Source: Gnetum montanum
Taxonomy: Eukaryota; Streptophyta; Gnetopsida; Gnetales; Gnetaceae
Assembly: GCA_015680685.1 (NCBI GenBank)
Contig: MNCI01006839.1
Location: forward strand, 237,880-301,879
Length of the DNA stretch: 64,000 nucleotides
Direction: 5' to 3'
Shown here: positions 1 through 11,409 of the stretch, in pieces
How the letters are laid out: each line of letters opens with the position of its first letter
Position numbering within the stretch: position 1 is the first letter of the stretch
Position numbers and translations under genes: made by a program
The notes under the pieces: generated by a model
The model's input: the letters and a program-made list of their open reading frames with translations, nothing else
Databases searched by the model: none
Told to the model about the DNA's origin: nothing

Positions 1-125
1 CTTGTGTCAAAGTATTTATATAATTGTATTCCTCCAAATTAACCTTATCATGTGTCTAGTCCTAGTCCTTATGTTTTGAGTGTTAAAAACTATGGAACTA
101 GCTTAATCCAATCATGGGAGAATGA

Positions 126-1290
126 TGAGGCATTTAGTGGCAAATTGTATATCAATTATATCTCCTAGATTTGGAAAGCATTTCATGTGTCTTGTGTTTA
201 TAATCTAGCATGTTTGGTAGAGGTTCTTAATCTTTTAAGAGGCATCCTTTCCTCCTAGGTCACAATTCAAGGCTATATGCATAATTTCAAGCTCTTTATG
301 ATGATTCTAGCTTCATTCAAATGTTCTAGGGTTCTTTCGACATGCTCTCTAAGGTTTTGACTTACACCTAGATATCAAAGTGCAAAGTGTGCTTTTGAAA
401 GGAAGGGTGTGCGCTAACTACCCTATGTTAGCACACCCCCTACATCAATGCAGGAGCATTGACACACCCCATACTAGGATTGGTTTATTCTTTTCTACCT
501 TATGTGTAAGTAGGATCAACTTGGTTTACATCGATTGGCCTTTGTTAATGCCTAAGAGTTTATGAACCTCCTTAATTTCTAAGTGAAAACTATAAATACC
601 TAAGGATATCTTATTCATAAATTTATCTATAACTTTGATATTTCATGGAGCTTTTAGTGTCTATTTAGTGTGAGAGTTTTTTCTTCCTTTGATAACTTTA
701 TTCCCTTCCATATCTTATGTGTTTTGAGTAGTCACTTTCACAAGTGTGGCTAGACTCTGTCAAAGTATTACCTTGCTTACATGGCCTAAAATCATTTGCT
801 TCATGTGGAGTCAACTATTTGCATGATGAATAAATCTTATGATTTTCCCTCATTCTATTGTTGATGCCTTAAACACTGAAAATATCTATTCAATTCTTGT
901 TTTCTTAAGCTACAATTATTCATCCTTACTCAAGGAGGTCATAACTATATGGTATGGTGTTAGGCCATCGAGGTTGTGACTAAGAGTCATTTTTATTGCA
1001 TTTCATGTGTGGTGTTGCACCTATCCCCAAGAGGGATTGTGATACAAGTATGTTTATTATTTTTTTTCATATAATTTTAAAATCCATAAAAATTATAAAA
1101 TAAAAAATTATAAATATTCTCTTTATCTCTCATTGTAGCAACATGAGTTTCTAGTTGTATTATATATATTATAATATCTTGTATACTTCTTGAACACTAC
1201 AATATACACAAGTGTTCTTAGTAATCCACTCAACATTATTTTGAAAGCTTATGACTAAATTATACTATGATTTGTATGATATATCCTATT
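126..1290 (+). repeat. 3' LTR (copy A) of a Gypsy-type element entering from the left
   Basis: This stretch matches the LTRs at 28034-29256 and 36268-37505 in order and orientation. The roughly 125 bases before it match the internal sequence preceding the right LTR of that element (an ATGGGAGAA-like purine tract just before the LTR), so this is a 3' LTR whose body lies left of the window. A TATA box (ctataaata) sits at 590-598. The copy stops matching at about 1290, short of the family end (cctatca). Boundaries come from comparison by eye. Confidence 0.7.
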
Positions 1291-1387
1291 CTTCATGTTG
1301 GAAAGGAAAACATGTTATCAAGTAAAACATGAAAAAAAAACTCACGACGTAACACCAAACACATACATGGGTATGAAGAATAGGATA
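1282..1387. repeat. Short foldback: 15-bp perfect inverted repeat
   Basis: The sequence tatcctattcttcat at 1282-1296 recurs as its exact reverse complement at 1373-1387, enclosing about 76 bases with no coding capacity. It lies at the point where LTR copy A stops resembling its relatives. It could be a tiny MITE-like foldback or a local rearrangement; no target-site duplication is clear. Confidence 0.4.
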
Positions 1388-1749
1388 GAATTAAAAAATC
1401 CCTATCCATCGGTGTCTCTCCCCCATGATTGATTTATGAAACACCAACCTTGGACAACACTAACTAAAGGCATGCATTAAATAATACAGACATAATAATT
1501 AAAGATAGAAACATAGAAAGCAACAAACTAAAATACTCTAAAACTTATGACATCATCAACCAAGCAAACCAAGACATGAAAAATCATAAAGTATAACTTG
1601 GTGAGACATCCAATTTCTAATCAAAATATCTAGGTAGTAAATAAAGGTAAAACAGGATAGTCCTAGTAAAATCATTAGGCTCATTAAGCTACAACCACAC
1701 TTGTAGAAGTCCAATTAAATACTTTATGCCATATGATCACAACCGTCCT

Positions 1750-2300
1750 GGGAGTTTAGCTTGAGCTCACTTGGTTACAATCTCACGTTATCAAGGATTC
1801 ACAAATGGGTCCTTCCCATAGTAGGCTCTTACCTTTTTTGCCCTTGTAAAATCTATTGATGAGACATCTATGGATTCCCAAAAACTACTAATACATTAGC
1901 ATCAAATGTGAGTCCATCCCATTGGATGGCCAAATCTCATCCTTTTATTTGCCTTGTTAACTTCCTTCCATACATAACAATGGACAAGAAATTAAATGGG
2001 AGGAATGAAGGATGCATGATGGACAAGAGAGAGAAACTAAGAGTGCAACATTATTGGATCCCTAGCTAATCATTCAATTAGCTCATGAAGCATATAAGTA
2101 CATCCTACATCCTGCAAGAGATCCACTATTGCATTCCTTCACTACTACTCATCAACTCGATGGGGAGAGATGTCCAAGTTATTCTTCTAGGTGCAAGATC
2201 ATACATTTCTTTACTAGTGCCATCTAGCCTTAATTATTCTATGGTCTAATCACTTGTGAAATCAAACCAAGTACACATGCTACAAACATTCATAAGTTAA
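1750..2300 (+). repeat. Dispersed repeat (inverted copy at 32085-32570)
   Basis: This block, with no open frame of note, aligns along its length with the reverse complement of 32085-32570. Shared landmarks are the gggtccttcccat-like segment, the ggatgcatgatgga-like segment and the attattctatggt segment. A related piece of the first landmark occurs near 23910-23960. It looks like part of an LTR of another retroelement family, but its ends are not defined here. The adjoining 1390-1750 holds nothing recognisable. Confidence 0.55.
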
Positions 2301-2540
2301 GGTTCTGGTTTGGTTTTCCTTCATTCATGCACATATGTATAATAGGTTCCTCAAATTTTCCTTTATCGAAACCCTCTTATCAATCCCTCTAGATGTGCTA
2401 ATGAATCCTAATTCCAATAGTGATTACAATAACATGGCTAAGAGATGATGGATGCGGCCATGATTTTAGGCCAACGATTATGGGGTTTGACTCCTTGAAG
2501 TAGATAAATTTAGGAATTAGGTGGAAGCAATAATTAATGT

Positions 2541-3477
2541 TGAAACATCCCCAAAGAAATTCATATTATAACCCATAGCCAAAATTCTTTGTAATTTGGC
2601 AGAAAAATAAAGGCAAATATAATTGCCTTATTTCCCAAAAAATGTGGCATCATGGCCTCATGTTGCTAGAATTTAAGACCTCATGCATTCCAGTCAATGG
2701 AAGCTACAAAGTCCATGTACACTAGCCTTGTACACTAATGCTAGATAGCATACAAAGGTAGCATACAAAAGTTGGATTTTAATCTTGTACACTTGGCATG
2801 GAAATTTTGACACTGGGTAGTGTACAAAGGAAGCATTAGAGAATGAAAATTAACTAAAATTATTCATACAATACATGCAACTATTCTAGATAAGACAAAA
2901 GGTGCTAGAAATATGTCAGTAATCATGATAGAATTAATTGGCAACAAGACTGGGACCCAAGGCCTATTTAAACAATGATCTATTTCATTACAAGGACTTT
3001 TGGCATTTTTGCATCTACATCAAACTTGAGACTTTCACGTAGGGTAGATGCTCAAGAGTCTATGACAACCACCATCATTTTTTGATAGTGCAGACCACCG
3101 GAGCAAACAAGCAAAGTTAAGGAGTAGATCTATGCAAATACATTATAGAATACACACTGCAATCTATATCTCCTAAATGTTTGCTTGAAATATTTTATTT
3201 CAAAGCATTAATATCAAAGTTGCAGTTCCACCTTTGTTTTCTCATTTATTTATTTTTTTGCCTATTGTTCTATTCTAGTCTTCTGCATCATGTTTTACAA
3301 TTAAGATGATCATTCGTAATTTTTTTATCATCTAGTAACAAACCCTCTAAGTCCTCATTTGATTAATAATACCATTTGAGGTGCTCACAGATCCTTCTTG
3401 AGGCCCATGGATCTGTAGGTTAAACTGTTCTGATGAGGATCTTTGGCCTTGCATCACTAAATTTTCCTGTCACTACA
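2541..3477 (+). repeat. LTR-like dispersed repeat, copy 1 (copy 2 at 17857)
   Basis: The block starts with TG (tgaaacatcccc) and aligns with 17857 to about 18890 in the same orientation. It shares a TATA-like ctatttaaac motif near 2965 followed by a transcribed-type leader. It may be one LTR of a Gypsy element whose gag remnant follows at 4.4-7.5 kb. The two copies are 15 kb apart with unrelated insertions between them, so pairing is uncertain. The ending at ctaca (3477) is approximate. 3478-3990 carries AT-rich filler with repeated ttgttgtagtg motifs. Confidence 0.5.
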
Positions 3478-4369
3478 ATTTCTTGGTCTAAACCTATTGT
3501 AGTATTTTCCTATTTCTACCTTTTTAACAATTTAATAAAAAATTATTTTTGATTTTACCTATTGTAGCATATATGCCACAACCAGTTTTTTACCAAGACA
3601 GACTTTTTTCTGTCACTGATTATAGTGCAGTTTATAGGGTATCCCTTTCTCCCTACAACTTGCAATTTTGAAAAATTTATTTTTTATTATTGTTGTTGTA
3701 GTGTGTAGTATCCCTACCACCATATGCTAGATAAATTTTTTTAAAAAAATAAAAATAAAAATAATTTTTAATTTTACAATTGTGGTTGTAGTGCATAGGC
3801 AAGAATCTCTTTCTAATTTTACAACATCAACAAAACTTAAGAAAATTTTTTAAGTTTTCATTACAGCTGCAACCTTCGTATGTTAAAGTTTCCACATATA
3901 CTTTTATAAGCACTTTATTAATGCCTTTTTGCTAGTCCACTCTGTTGCCACTTAATCTCACTTACATGGCCCCCAACTAGGATAGAGTTTGCATTTATGA
4001 TCCAAAAGATCCAGTGGTCATTGAATGAAGGTAATTACTTAGGTAGAGGGGTAAGAACCCAAACTTTAGGATTATCAATGAGGAATTTTATAACTTCCTC
4101 TATGCTAAAATACAAGCTAGTCTCCTCATACCACATTTTGAGTCTAATGCTAAGCATCAGTTCGAAATCATACACTAAGATGGAAAAGAATACATCCCAT
4201 CACCTTGTGATAAGATCCCTTTAATCAATTTCTATGCTCACATGTTAACACAACTTATAAATGTCGATGAGTGGAGTGAGGAGACCAACTTAGATGGACA
4301 CTAGGAGGAGCAAGACAAGTTTGAGGTCTAATAGGAACTAGACACATTTATCGAGAGCCTCTTCCAATA

Positions 4370-7300
4370 ATCGGCTTCCCAAACAACTGTTTCCAATTCC
4401 ACATCTCCTATGTCATCTGTGAGGCAAGTTTTTCAACCTTCTTCTCCTCTTGTTTATCCCACCATGTTTAGGTCAACACTCATTATCACCACACATCAAG
4501 CTCAACCTATGTCTTAATCTACTTCCCTATTTTCATTGATGCCCTTTGCAATGCAACCTCACTCCGCATGATCATCACCCATCGTGTCTACCAAATCCCA
4601 TCCTTTCTTCATCCTAGTGGACTCCTCTATAAGATCCCAAGCTACACAAGACTCTCATACCTTTTTTGTCCCCTTTATCCCTCGAGTTCCAACATAGACA
4701 TCCTTCTTGTTGGTCAACCCTCCTACCACCATGATCGCCTGGCCTCTTCCATCATTACCACTACTTATTGCATGATCCCAAGCCTTCCAACTCCCTCCAC
4801 AACCATCTATTCAAACTCTCCAACCCATAGGGATGCCCCAAGGCTTGGATCAAGCCTTCCAAATGATCTAGGATCTCATCAAAGAGTTACAGAAGCTTAA
4901 AGCCTTCACCACCTAGACAGTTAAGATTATGGACTTCTACCAAGATCATTCCATTAGTCTTGCCATCTCTCATATAACTCTTCCCCCAAGCATTTCCATC
5001 CCCTAGTTCACCAAATATAATGGCAAGGGTGATTCTAACTCATACCTCATTATCTTTTGCTTTGAGTGCTTGTTACTAAAAGACTAGTTCCACATTATTA
5101 TGCATGTCTTCCCTATGTCCCTCATTGGAAAGGCCTTGGATTGGTACCATGCATTACCTAGAGGTTCCATTGCCTCCTTAGAGGAATTGATTTCATAGTT
5201 TGTTAACCATTTCAAATATAGCTTGAAACTTAGTGCAACACTTAATCAATTGATGAAAGTTAAACAAGGGCTCTTTGAACCTTTACAGAAGTTCATACAC
5301 CGATGGAATGCTATCCTTAACGAGATTCCTAAATCCATCACTAAGACACATTTTATGGCTATATTTAAGAGGACAGTTAATGACTTTATCAAGTCCAAAG
5401 TATATTACTTAGAGCCCCAATCACTCAACCAAGCCTTTTCACAAACTAAAAACATCAGAAAAGCAGCTAAAGCTAGTATCGATTGGGGCCATGTGGCCTA
5501 TAAGAATCAACACGTGAGGAGGGATAGGGAGAGAACTAAGTAAGAATAGGCATTTGTGGCTATAGTATCCAAGGATACAAAGCAAGCAAAAAAGAGAAAA
5601 TCTCCATTGTGTAACACACCTTCTAACTCATCACAACTATCCACGTCATACCAACCAAGATCTAACTTCAAATGCAAAGATAGATCTAAATACACAAAGT
5701 TGCCTATGAAGCCCTCAAAGCTTCTAGAATAGTTTCTTAAAAACAACCAAATTCAACATAAGCAATTATCCAAGGAGGCTCGTAAGAGGCATGATCATCT
5801 TTGTGAGATAGCTAGAGACCAATGATAGCAACCAAAGACGATCTGAAGCCATCAAAGTACTTTAGGTTGGATAGGTTTTGTCATTACCATCAAATGACTA
5901 ATCACGATACTAATTTTTTTCTTGCATTCAAAGATAACATCCAAAAGATGATTGACCATGGAGAGTTGGTGTTGAATGAGGCCAACTCTCCAAGTGCCAA
6001 CAATAACTCCTATATTGTAGCCTTGTTCACAACAACCAAACTGCCTAANCTAAGACACATTGATAGGGATGCTACATCTCATGCATTGTAGTGTCTACAA
6101 CATAGCATCTATGATATCTCATCTAATTGATGATTCATCATAACCAATGATGAAAGCCTACCTATAGTGGCCAATAATTCAACAATTAACAAAAAACCAT
6201 CACTACAAAAGTGACGAAAACAACCTGTCATCAAATTAACAACTAATCCCAATGAAGGTAGCTAAGAACAAAAGGCTTGGAAGCAAGCTAACCCATCGAA
6301 ACCTACACCAAGATTAGCTACACCTATGAACAAGGGACCCAAACAACATATTTTGAAACATGCGCCAAAAACCCTAGGAATGATGGAGGAAATTAACACC
6401 ACTAAGGCTGAAAGATTACATGCCAAGGGAAAGAATTTCCTCACAACGATGGAAGGATCCAAACAATCTCTCAAACAAAAGAACACGTTGTTGAGCCTAT
6501 ATGACCTAGTCATGACTTCTTCTACTCATAGAGATGCACTAACTCAAGTGTTGACTTCTATTCTTGTGAGTAAAAAATGCCTGTCAACAAAGAGTCAATC
6601 AGCTCTATCATTGAGCAAGCTTTACTTAGGGAAAATGAGTGTCAACACATGCTCAATTTTCATGATAATGAGGTGAAGATGAATTCACGAAACAAAGAAG
6701 TGCTATCCACTCCTCTTCTCATTACTATATGTGTTGGTAGGTACACGGTACATCATGTTCATGTGGATAATAGGGCAGCAACCAACATAATACTATACAT
6801 TATTGTAGAGAAATTAGGCCTATTCGAATGCATTCAAGATACCACTGCCGTAGCACTCAAGTCATTTAATGGATCACACATAGCTATTCGAGGTTCTATC
6901 TCCTTGGATTTTGTGACCAGAGAATAGTTTCCCACATCTGCTAACTTCCTACTAGTTGAAGAGACACCCAATTTCAACTTGATTCTAGGAAGTCCATGGT
7001 TGGCTAAGCTCTATGCAGTCTCATCTCTTATATATGAGGAGATCCATTTACCATACTAGGGAGGGAAAATTGTGATTCGTAAAGACAATGTGTTGATACC
7101 ATCAGTTAACTATGCCAACATTGACTGAGGTTTGGAGGTGGAGTTTAAAGAGGAGATTCTCGAAGCTCAAGCTAGGGCTAGTACTAAGAGTAAAACCAAC
7201 AACAATAACAACAATGAGGCTAAAGTCACCAAACCTATAACAATAAGCAATCAACAAAAACACCTACCAATTGGTATATCAAATGAGAAGCATGATGAGC

Positions 7301-7480
7301 ATGGGATCATGCAAAGGAAGCCTTTTGATTTATCAAGGTTTAAGCAACAAATGCATCGTAGATATATTATCCCTTCTTTTGATAATGGAAACTTATTTAC
7401 CTTTGCAACCTTATATCATGTTTCATTATTTGTTTTATCCTTATATGCCCTTTTGATGCTATCCCATGTTTGCTAGGTAG
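4370..7480 (+). mobile_element. Decayed Ty3/Gypsy gag-protease remnant
   Basis: Three frames can be pieced together on the plus strand. 5223-5543 encodes a gag core (retrotransposon-gag type, helical, with a WNAI-like segment). 5822-6091 encodes the knuckle-like segment CHYHQMTNHDTNFF, typical of the region downstream of gag in plant Gypsy elements. 6577-6927 encodes a retropepsin-like domain with VDNRAATNIILY, where family members have a D-[NG]-G-[SA] core; the catalytic Asp is kept but the Gly is Arg. 7132-7476 continues with an Asn tract. Stops and frameshifts separate all frames, an N lies at 6049, and no reverse transcriptase or integrase follows, so this is a truncated, dead copy. Confidence 0.75.
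6577..6927 (+). pseudogene. Retropepsin-like protease fragment
   Basis: The frame reads ITICVGRYTVHHVHVDNRA, followed by a hydrophobic strand and EKLGLF. This matches the aspartic-protease fold of plant Ty3/Gypsy polyproteins, where the substrate-cleaving Asp lies in a V-D-[NG]-G-[SA] motif. Here the Gly is replaced by Arg, which should abolish activity. The frame ends at a TAG within the domain and similar coding continues beyond it, so it is a broken part of the element above. Confidence 0.65.
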
Positions 7481-7734
7481 GTATGGACCATGGCCTACTG
7501 AGGCCTAAAATTAATGTAACCATTAAGTAGGAAATGACCTTGAACCTAATAAAACATGAAAAAATGACTTGGCAAGGCAACCAATTATAAATTAGTTAAA
7601 ATTCATGATGGGTTTGTTTAGCACTCAACAATTTAGAACAAGCAAAGTAAGATTAACAATTACACTAATTCTGTCATTAAGAATGACTCCACAAGAAGCA
7701 TATCAGCAAACTACACAATAAGGGTACCCAAAAC

Positions 7735-8150
7735 CAATATAGCAACCATCGGCAAACTACACAATAAGAGTGCCCAAAACCAATGCAGCAACCATTATCA
7801 AGGAAACATTGAATTGATGGAACTGCACAACATCCCATTAATGTTGAAAGGACTCAATCATATGTTGAAAGGACTGAGTCATATTATTGATGGTGAGCCT
7901 AGTTCGAATACAGCAACCATCGTCAAGGAAACATTGAATTGATATGCTGAAAGGACTGAGTCATATTATTGATGGTGAGCCTAGTTCGAATACAGCAACC
8001 ATCATCAAGCAAACATTGAATTGATGGAACTGCAGGCTCCTTATTACCCATTAATGCTTATCACCCATTAATGCTGAAAGGACTGGGTCATATTATTGAT
8101 GGTGAGCCTAGGACTGGGTCATATTATTGATGGTGAGCCTAGTTCGAATA
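7735..8150. repeat. Tandem array of 80-100-bp units
   Basis: The array contains repeated segments: a tgctgaaaggactgagtc segment, a ttattgatggtgagcctag segment, a ttcgaatacagcaaccatc segment and a gaaacattgaattgatgg segment. They recur three to four times with partial units, including a short 34-bp repeat at about 8085-8140 (ggactgggtcatattattga-type). Unit lengths vary, suggesting slippage or unequal exchange. No coding potential is seen. Confidence 0.75.
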
Positions 8151-8209
8151 CATTTGGTCCAACATTCACATTCATGGATTCTTTGGTGAAGGTGTCCTCA
8201 GTAAAGGTT

Positions 8210-8350
8210 TGATGCCAAATGACATTGATTTACCGGATCACGGGCCGTGGATCACCGGCGGAGGAGAAAGCTGGGCAGTCCAGGATGGTGCCGTATCTGT
8301 CAGATTGACTGCTATACAGTTGAAGCTTTGGAACACCGCCCCAGACTAAA
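8210..8350 (+). CDS. Short unrecognised ORF in a GC-rich block
   Basis: This 46-codon frame (ATG at 8210, TAA at 8348) reads with balanced, GC-rich codons (GPWITGGGESWAVQ in its first half) and stands out from the AT-rich neighbourhood. The opposite strand is also open here (8230-8457). A second GC-rich frame lies on the minus strand at 8475-8690 (begins MQVVVACETQFGDLWDQ). I do not recognise either. They may be exon fragments of a host gene moved with the LecRK debris to the right. Confidence 0.25.
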
Positions 8351-8699
8351 GAACATAAGAAGTCTATAGATTCGCTTATGAGCATCAAACAAAAATAATA
8401 ATTAACAAAAAAAAATACACAAACATATAAAGCTAACATGATTAATAGACCTTCCAAGCCTTAAATTACAAAATTCAGGCTCCAATTCCCAGGAAATGGG
8501 CAGCACGAAGAACGCAATTCCAGATTTTTAAAACCAACCGACCGTGGAATAAAAACTTCAAATTTCTGTATTCTGGCTGGTCATGCACAGAATTCATATC
8601 AGAATAATGGCTGAAGAGAACTACATCTCTGCCTGCAGGTTGGTCCCACAGATCACCAAACTGAGTTTCACATGCTACGACTACTTGCATGGAATCTGC

Positions 8700-9272
8700 T
8701 GAGAAACTGCAACGGCGGCCGGACCTGTATTAACCATCATCGTCAACATTGTGGAAGTGTAAAATCACCACTAAATGAACGTTAAAAAGTGGGGCAAATC
8801 TGTGTAAGACTTCGGAGTTTCCAGTTTCCCAGCGCTCTAGTATGGCTCAAATTTGAGAGTTTTACAAGAGTCTACAAATCCAAGTGTCCTGATTTTTGGG
8901 TTTAGGAATTCGATTATGGTGCACAGCACTGTAAATTGGGAAATGTGTGAGCTCCAGAGAGTCCAGAGATCCATCGCTCAGCAACCATGATGGTGGCCTA
9001 CATCCACAGTGAAAAGCCTACTTTTTGCAGTTGCAAGGAAACATCCCAAATCCTGCATTCATAACACCTGCCAAAATTGCTGTTATCCCTCAAATCCAAA
9101 TGAGCTCTATTCACAATTGATCAGCATTGTGGGTTATCTTTGATTTCCCGCATCCCTGATCTCCCGAGCTCTCCTATAGTCCTATTCTCTTCCCCATTTC
9201 CTCGTCTCACTGCTGTTGTGCCCGAGAAAGCTTCACTGGCTCTTCATCTGAGCTCTGCAACGAGTTCAGTAA
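8700..9272 (+). other. Upstream region of the lectin receptor pseudogene
   Basis: No gene is seen. The composition is more balanced than the flanking repeats, and a pyrimidine-rich tract (cctattctcttccccatttc) lies about 80 bases before the lectin ATG, as in many plant 5' leaders. This is probably the surviving promoter and leader of the lectin gene, but no TATA box can be assigned with confidence. Confidence 0.3.
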
Positions 9273-10325
9273 ATGGAATTTCTGAGTAACACAGTAATGC
9301 TGCTGCTTGTGCTTGTGAGCTCAGTGGATGCATCTTCCCTTAAGCGACACCAGCGGAACTTCTCCTCATTTGAAGTAGCGGATGTAAACGATTTAATCTA
9401 CGTGCCACCGGGCGCACAATCCACCTCCAACATCCAGTTCGGGGCCCTGCAAATAACTCCCGATTCCGCAAACAAAAAAATCTCAAAGCAGAACCCCTGC
9501 GGCAGAATGATTCTGAAACCCGGATTTCACAGAGCCCAGTCTTTTAACACGACATTTGCGCTCAACATAACCACTGAGCCCAAGGACGCCAAAGGCGGTG
9601 AAGGGGTTGCATTTACCATCTGCAACTTGCTTGCAGACCTTCCCAAAAACAGCTATGGCCAATTCCTGGGTCTGTATAACGCTTCCACTGATGGGAATCT
9701 CAAGAATGGAATCGTTGCAGTGGAGGTTGACACGTTGCAGTCCGGGGATTTTGATCCGGACAATAACTATGTTGGAGTGGATGTTCACAGCATCAGGTCT
9801 GTGAAAACTTTCTCCCTGAAACTCAGAAACATCACCATCAAATCCGGCCAAGATGTGTTCTCCCGCATTACCTACAATGTCAGCTCCAGGAATCTGCAGG
9901 TTTTTGTGGGTAACGAGGAAACAGATTTTAAGGGCAAATCCGGTGATCTCCATGGTGCTTGATCTGTCCGGAAATCTGTCCCGGACTGTGTACTTTGGAT
10001 TCTCTAGATCCACGGGTCATCGAACGGAGCTTAACTGTATCAAATCCTGGAATATTACGGTGTTGAACTATGGGAAGAAGGATTACAGCGGAGTTGTTGT
10101 TGGGGTTTCTGTGGCTATATCGGTGGCTGTTCTGGGTGTTTTTGGGGTCGTTTTTCGGCTGTGGAGACGCAGAGCCACGTAGCAGCTGAGCAAGTCCATT
10201 TGAGCTCTGGATCGGATTTTGACGGATTCTACAGCCGGGCCGAGGAAATTCAGGCTCAGGGGGCTCAGAAGCGCTAGCAATAATTTCGAGAAGAAGTTGT
10301 TAGGCCAGGGTAGGCCTTGGAAAAA
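9273..10325 (+). pseudogene. L-type lectin receptor kinase pseudogene, kinase lost
   Basis: The ATG at 9273 opens a signal peptide (hydrophobic MLLLVLVSSV) and a legume-lectin domain to about residue 225. It includes the family block AVEVDTLQSGDFDPDNNYVG, which carries the calcium-binding Asp and Asn residues, and several N-glycosylation sites. Around 9935-9955 the reading shifts to the frame running to 10182. That frame contains the lectin end (VYFGFSRSTG) and a membrane helix (VVVGVSVAISVAVLGVFGVV) followed by basic residues. After a TAG (10180) and a TGA (10201) the same frame continues with GPRKFRLRGLRSASNNF and LLGQG, which are the juxtamembrane segment and the start of the glycine loop of LecRK kinases. 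Homology then ends. These receptors sense extracellular ligands at the plasma membrane; this copy has one frameshift, two stops and no kinase. Confidence 0.88.
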
Positions 10326-10359
10326 GCCTAGATGACGACCAGTGCAAGGTTAGGAAGTT

Positions 10360-10680
10360 GCCAAAATTCATTGGAAGCCCAGAGGACGGCACTGTAGCGT
10401 CTGAACCAGAGTCCGTTAAAAATCAAACCTTTTTAAAATTTGTCAAACCTTTTTAAAATTTGTTCCGAGGCCAGTGTGTTTTGAAAATGGAACTTTTCAA
10501 AAGCATGTCTTTTGAAAACGGAACTTTTCAAAATCATTCAACACCAATGTTCTTTGAAAAGTGCAACGTTTCAAAATCGGAAGCCAAGAAGATCCTACTG
10601 TAACGTCCAAACCAACGTTTTTTGAAAACGAAACCTTTTCAAAATTCATTGGAGGCCAAGAGGATGCTGCTGTAGCATTT
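10360..10680. repeat. Array of small hairpin units (TTTTGAAAA/TTTTCAAAA)
   Basis: Units of the form ttttgaaaacggaacttttcaaaa recur about four times between 10427 and 10660, each self-complementary. They alternate with a ggaggccaagaggatgctgc-like segment (near 10371, 10580 and 10650). There is also a direct 23-bp duplication (caaacctttttaaaatttgt type) at 10427-10462. No coding capacity is seen. The array fills the space between the lectin pseudogene and the callose synthase copy. Confidence 0.7.
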
Positions 10681-10689
10681 GTAGGGGTG

Positions 10690-11409
10690 AACAGGCAAAG
10701 TTACCTTTGGTGAACATAGAACATTTCTTAACCTTTATCATAGCTTTCATTGCCTTTAGATTTTCTAGGTCATGATGTATCTGGCTTTGATTATAATTGG
10801 TTTAAAAGATGGTAAAATTAATTTGGGCACGGTGAAGGACCTCTCTAGCCTTGGTCCTAATGTTATCATGAAATTTATTGAAAGTGCCCTTGATATCATG
10901 TTGTGGTACATATTCAACAACTCGTGGTTTATGTTCCATTTGTATTGTTTGGAGCTGTCTCTGTGCTTATAACCTATATATTTGTGAAAATACAGGAAGA
11001 AACTGGCTACCTGAATGTAGATACATTCTATGTTAAAATCCATGTTCTCATCAGGGTGTATATTCAGCTTTATATTTTTTGTTTTCCCTTCTACTAAGGC
11101 TTCCATCTGTCCGTTCTTTGATTGCAAAATGGATCGATTGTTCTGTATACAAATGATCAAGTGGATGTTTGAGGAACACTACTTTGTTGGTTGCAGCTTA
11201 TATGAAAGAGCCAGTGATTACTGTAGGTATCTTCCTTATTGGGTGGTGATTCTTGCATGCAAATTTTGTTTTACTTACTTTCTCCCGATAAAACCGCTAG
11301 TTCTACCTACAAGGGATATAGTGAAACTTAAAATTTTGCGGTATTCATGGCATAATTTTTTTTAGAAGAATAATCACAATGCATTGACTATTGCAAGCCT
11401 TTGTGCTTA
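10690..11409 (+). pseudogene. Callose synthase (CalS9/10 type) retrocopy, left part
   Basis: Translated frames match the central part of 1,3-beta-glucan (callose) synthases, large plasma-membrane enzymes making callose from UDP-glucose. Landmarks in order are RTFLNLYHSFH at 10711-10750, LALIIIGLKDG, LGPNVIMKFIESALDI, a hydrophobic run, KWMFEEHYFVG, LYERASDY, FLPIKPLVLPTRDIV, YSWHNFF and NNHNALTIASL (to 11409). At least three frameshifts and several stops (for example where the family has Trp in HRLWIFL) break it. The match runs through about 240 residues without introns, although the functional gene in this subfamily is known to have about 50 exons. I infer a reverse-transcribed copy. Confidence 0.88.

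Noticed and set aside
3997-4900. ORFs at 3997-4224 and 4568-4900 as host genes
   Set aside because: Composition is Ser/Thr/Pro/Tyr-biased without domains, and they lie directly before a Gypsy gag; at most they are parts of the decayed gag leader.
9483-10013. 176-codon minus-strand ORF
   Set aside because: It lies antisense to the lectin domain, which is clearly the true coding strand (signal peptide, lectin motif, transmembrane helix).
10765-11160. 131-codon minus-strand ORF
   Set aside because: It is the antisense shadow of the callose synthase pseudogene, whose plus-strand frames match a known family.
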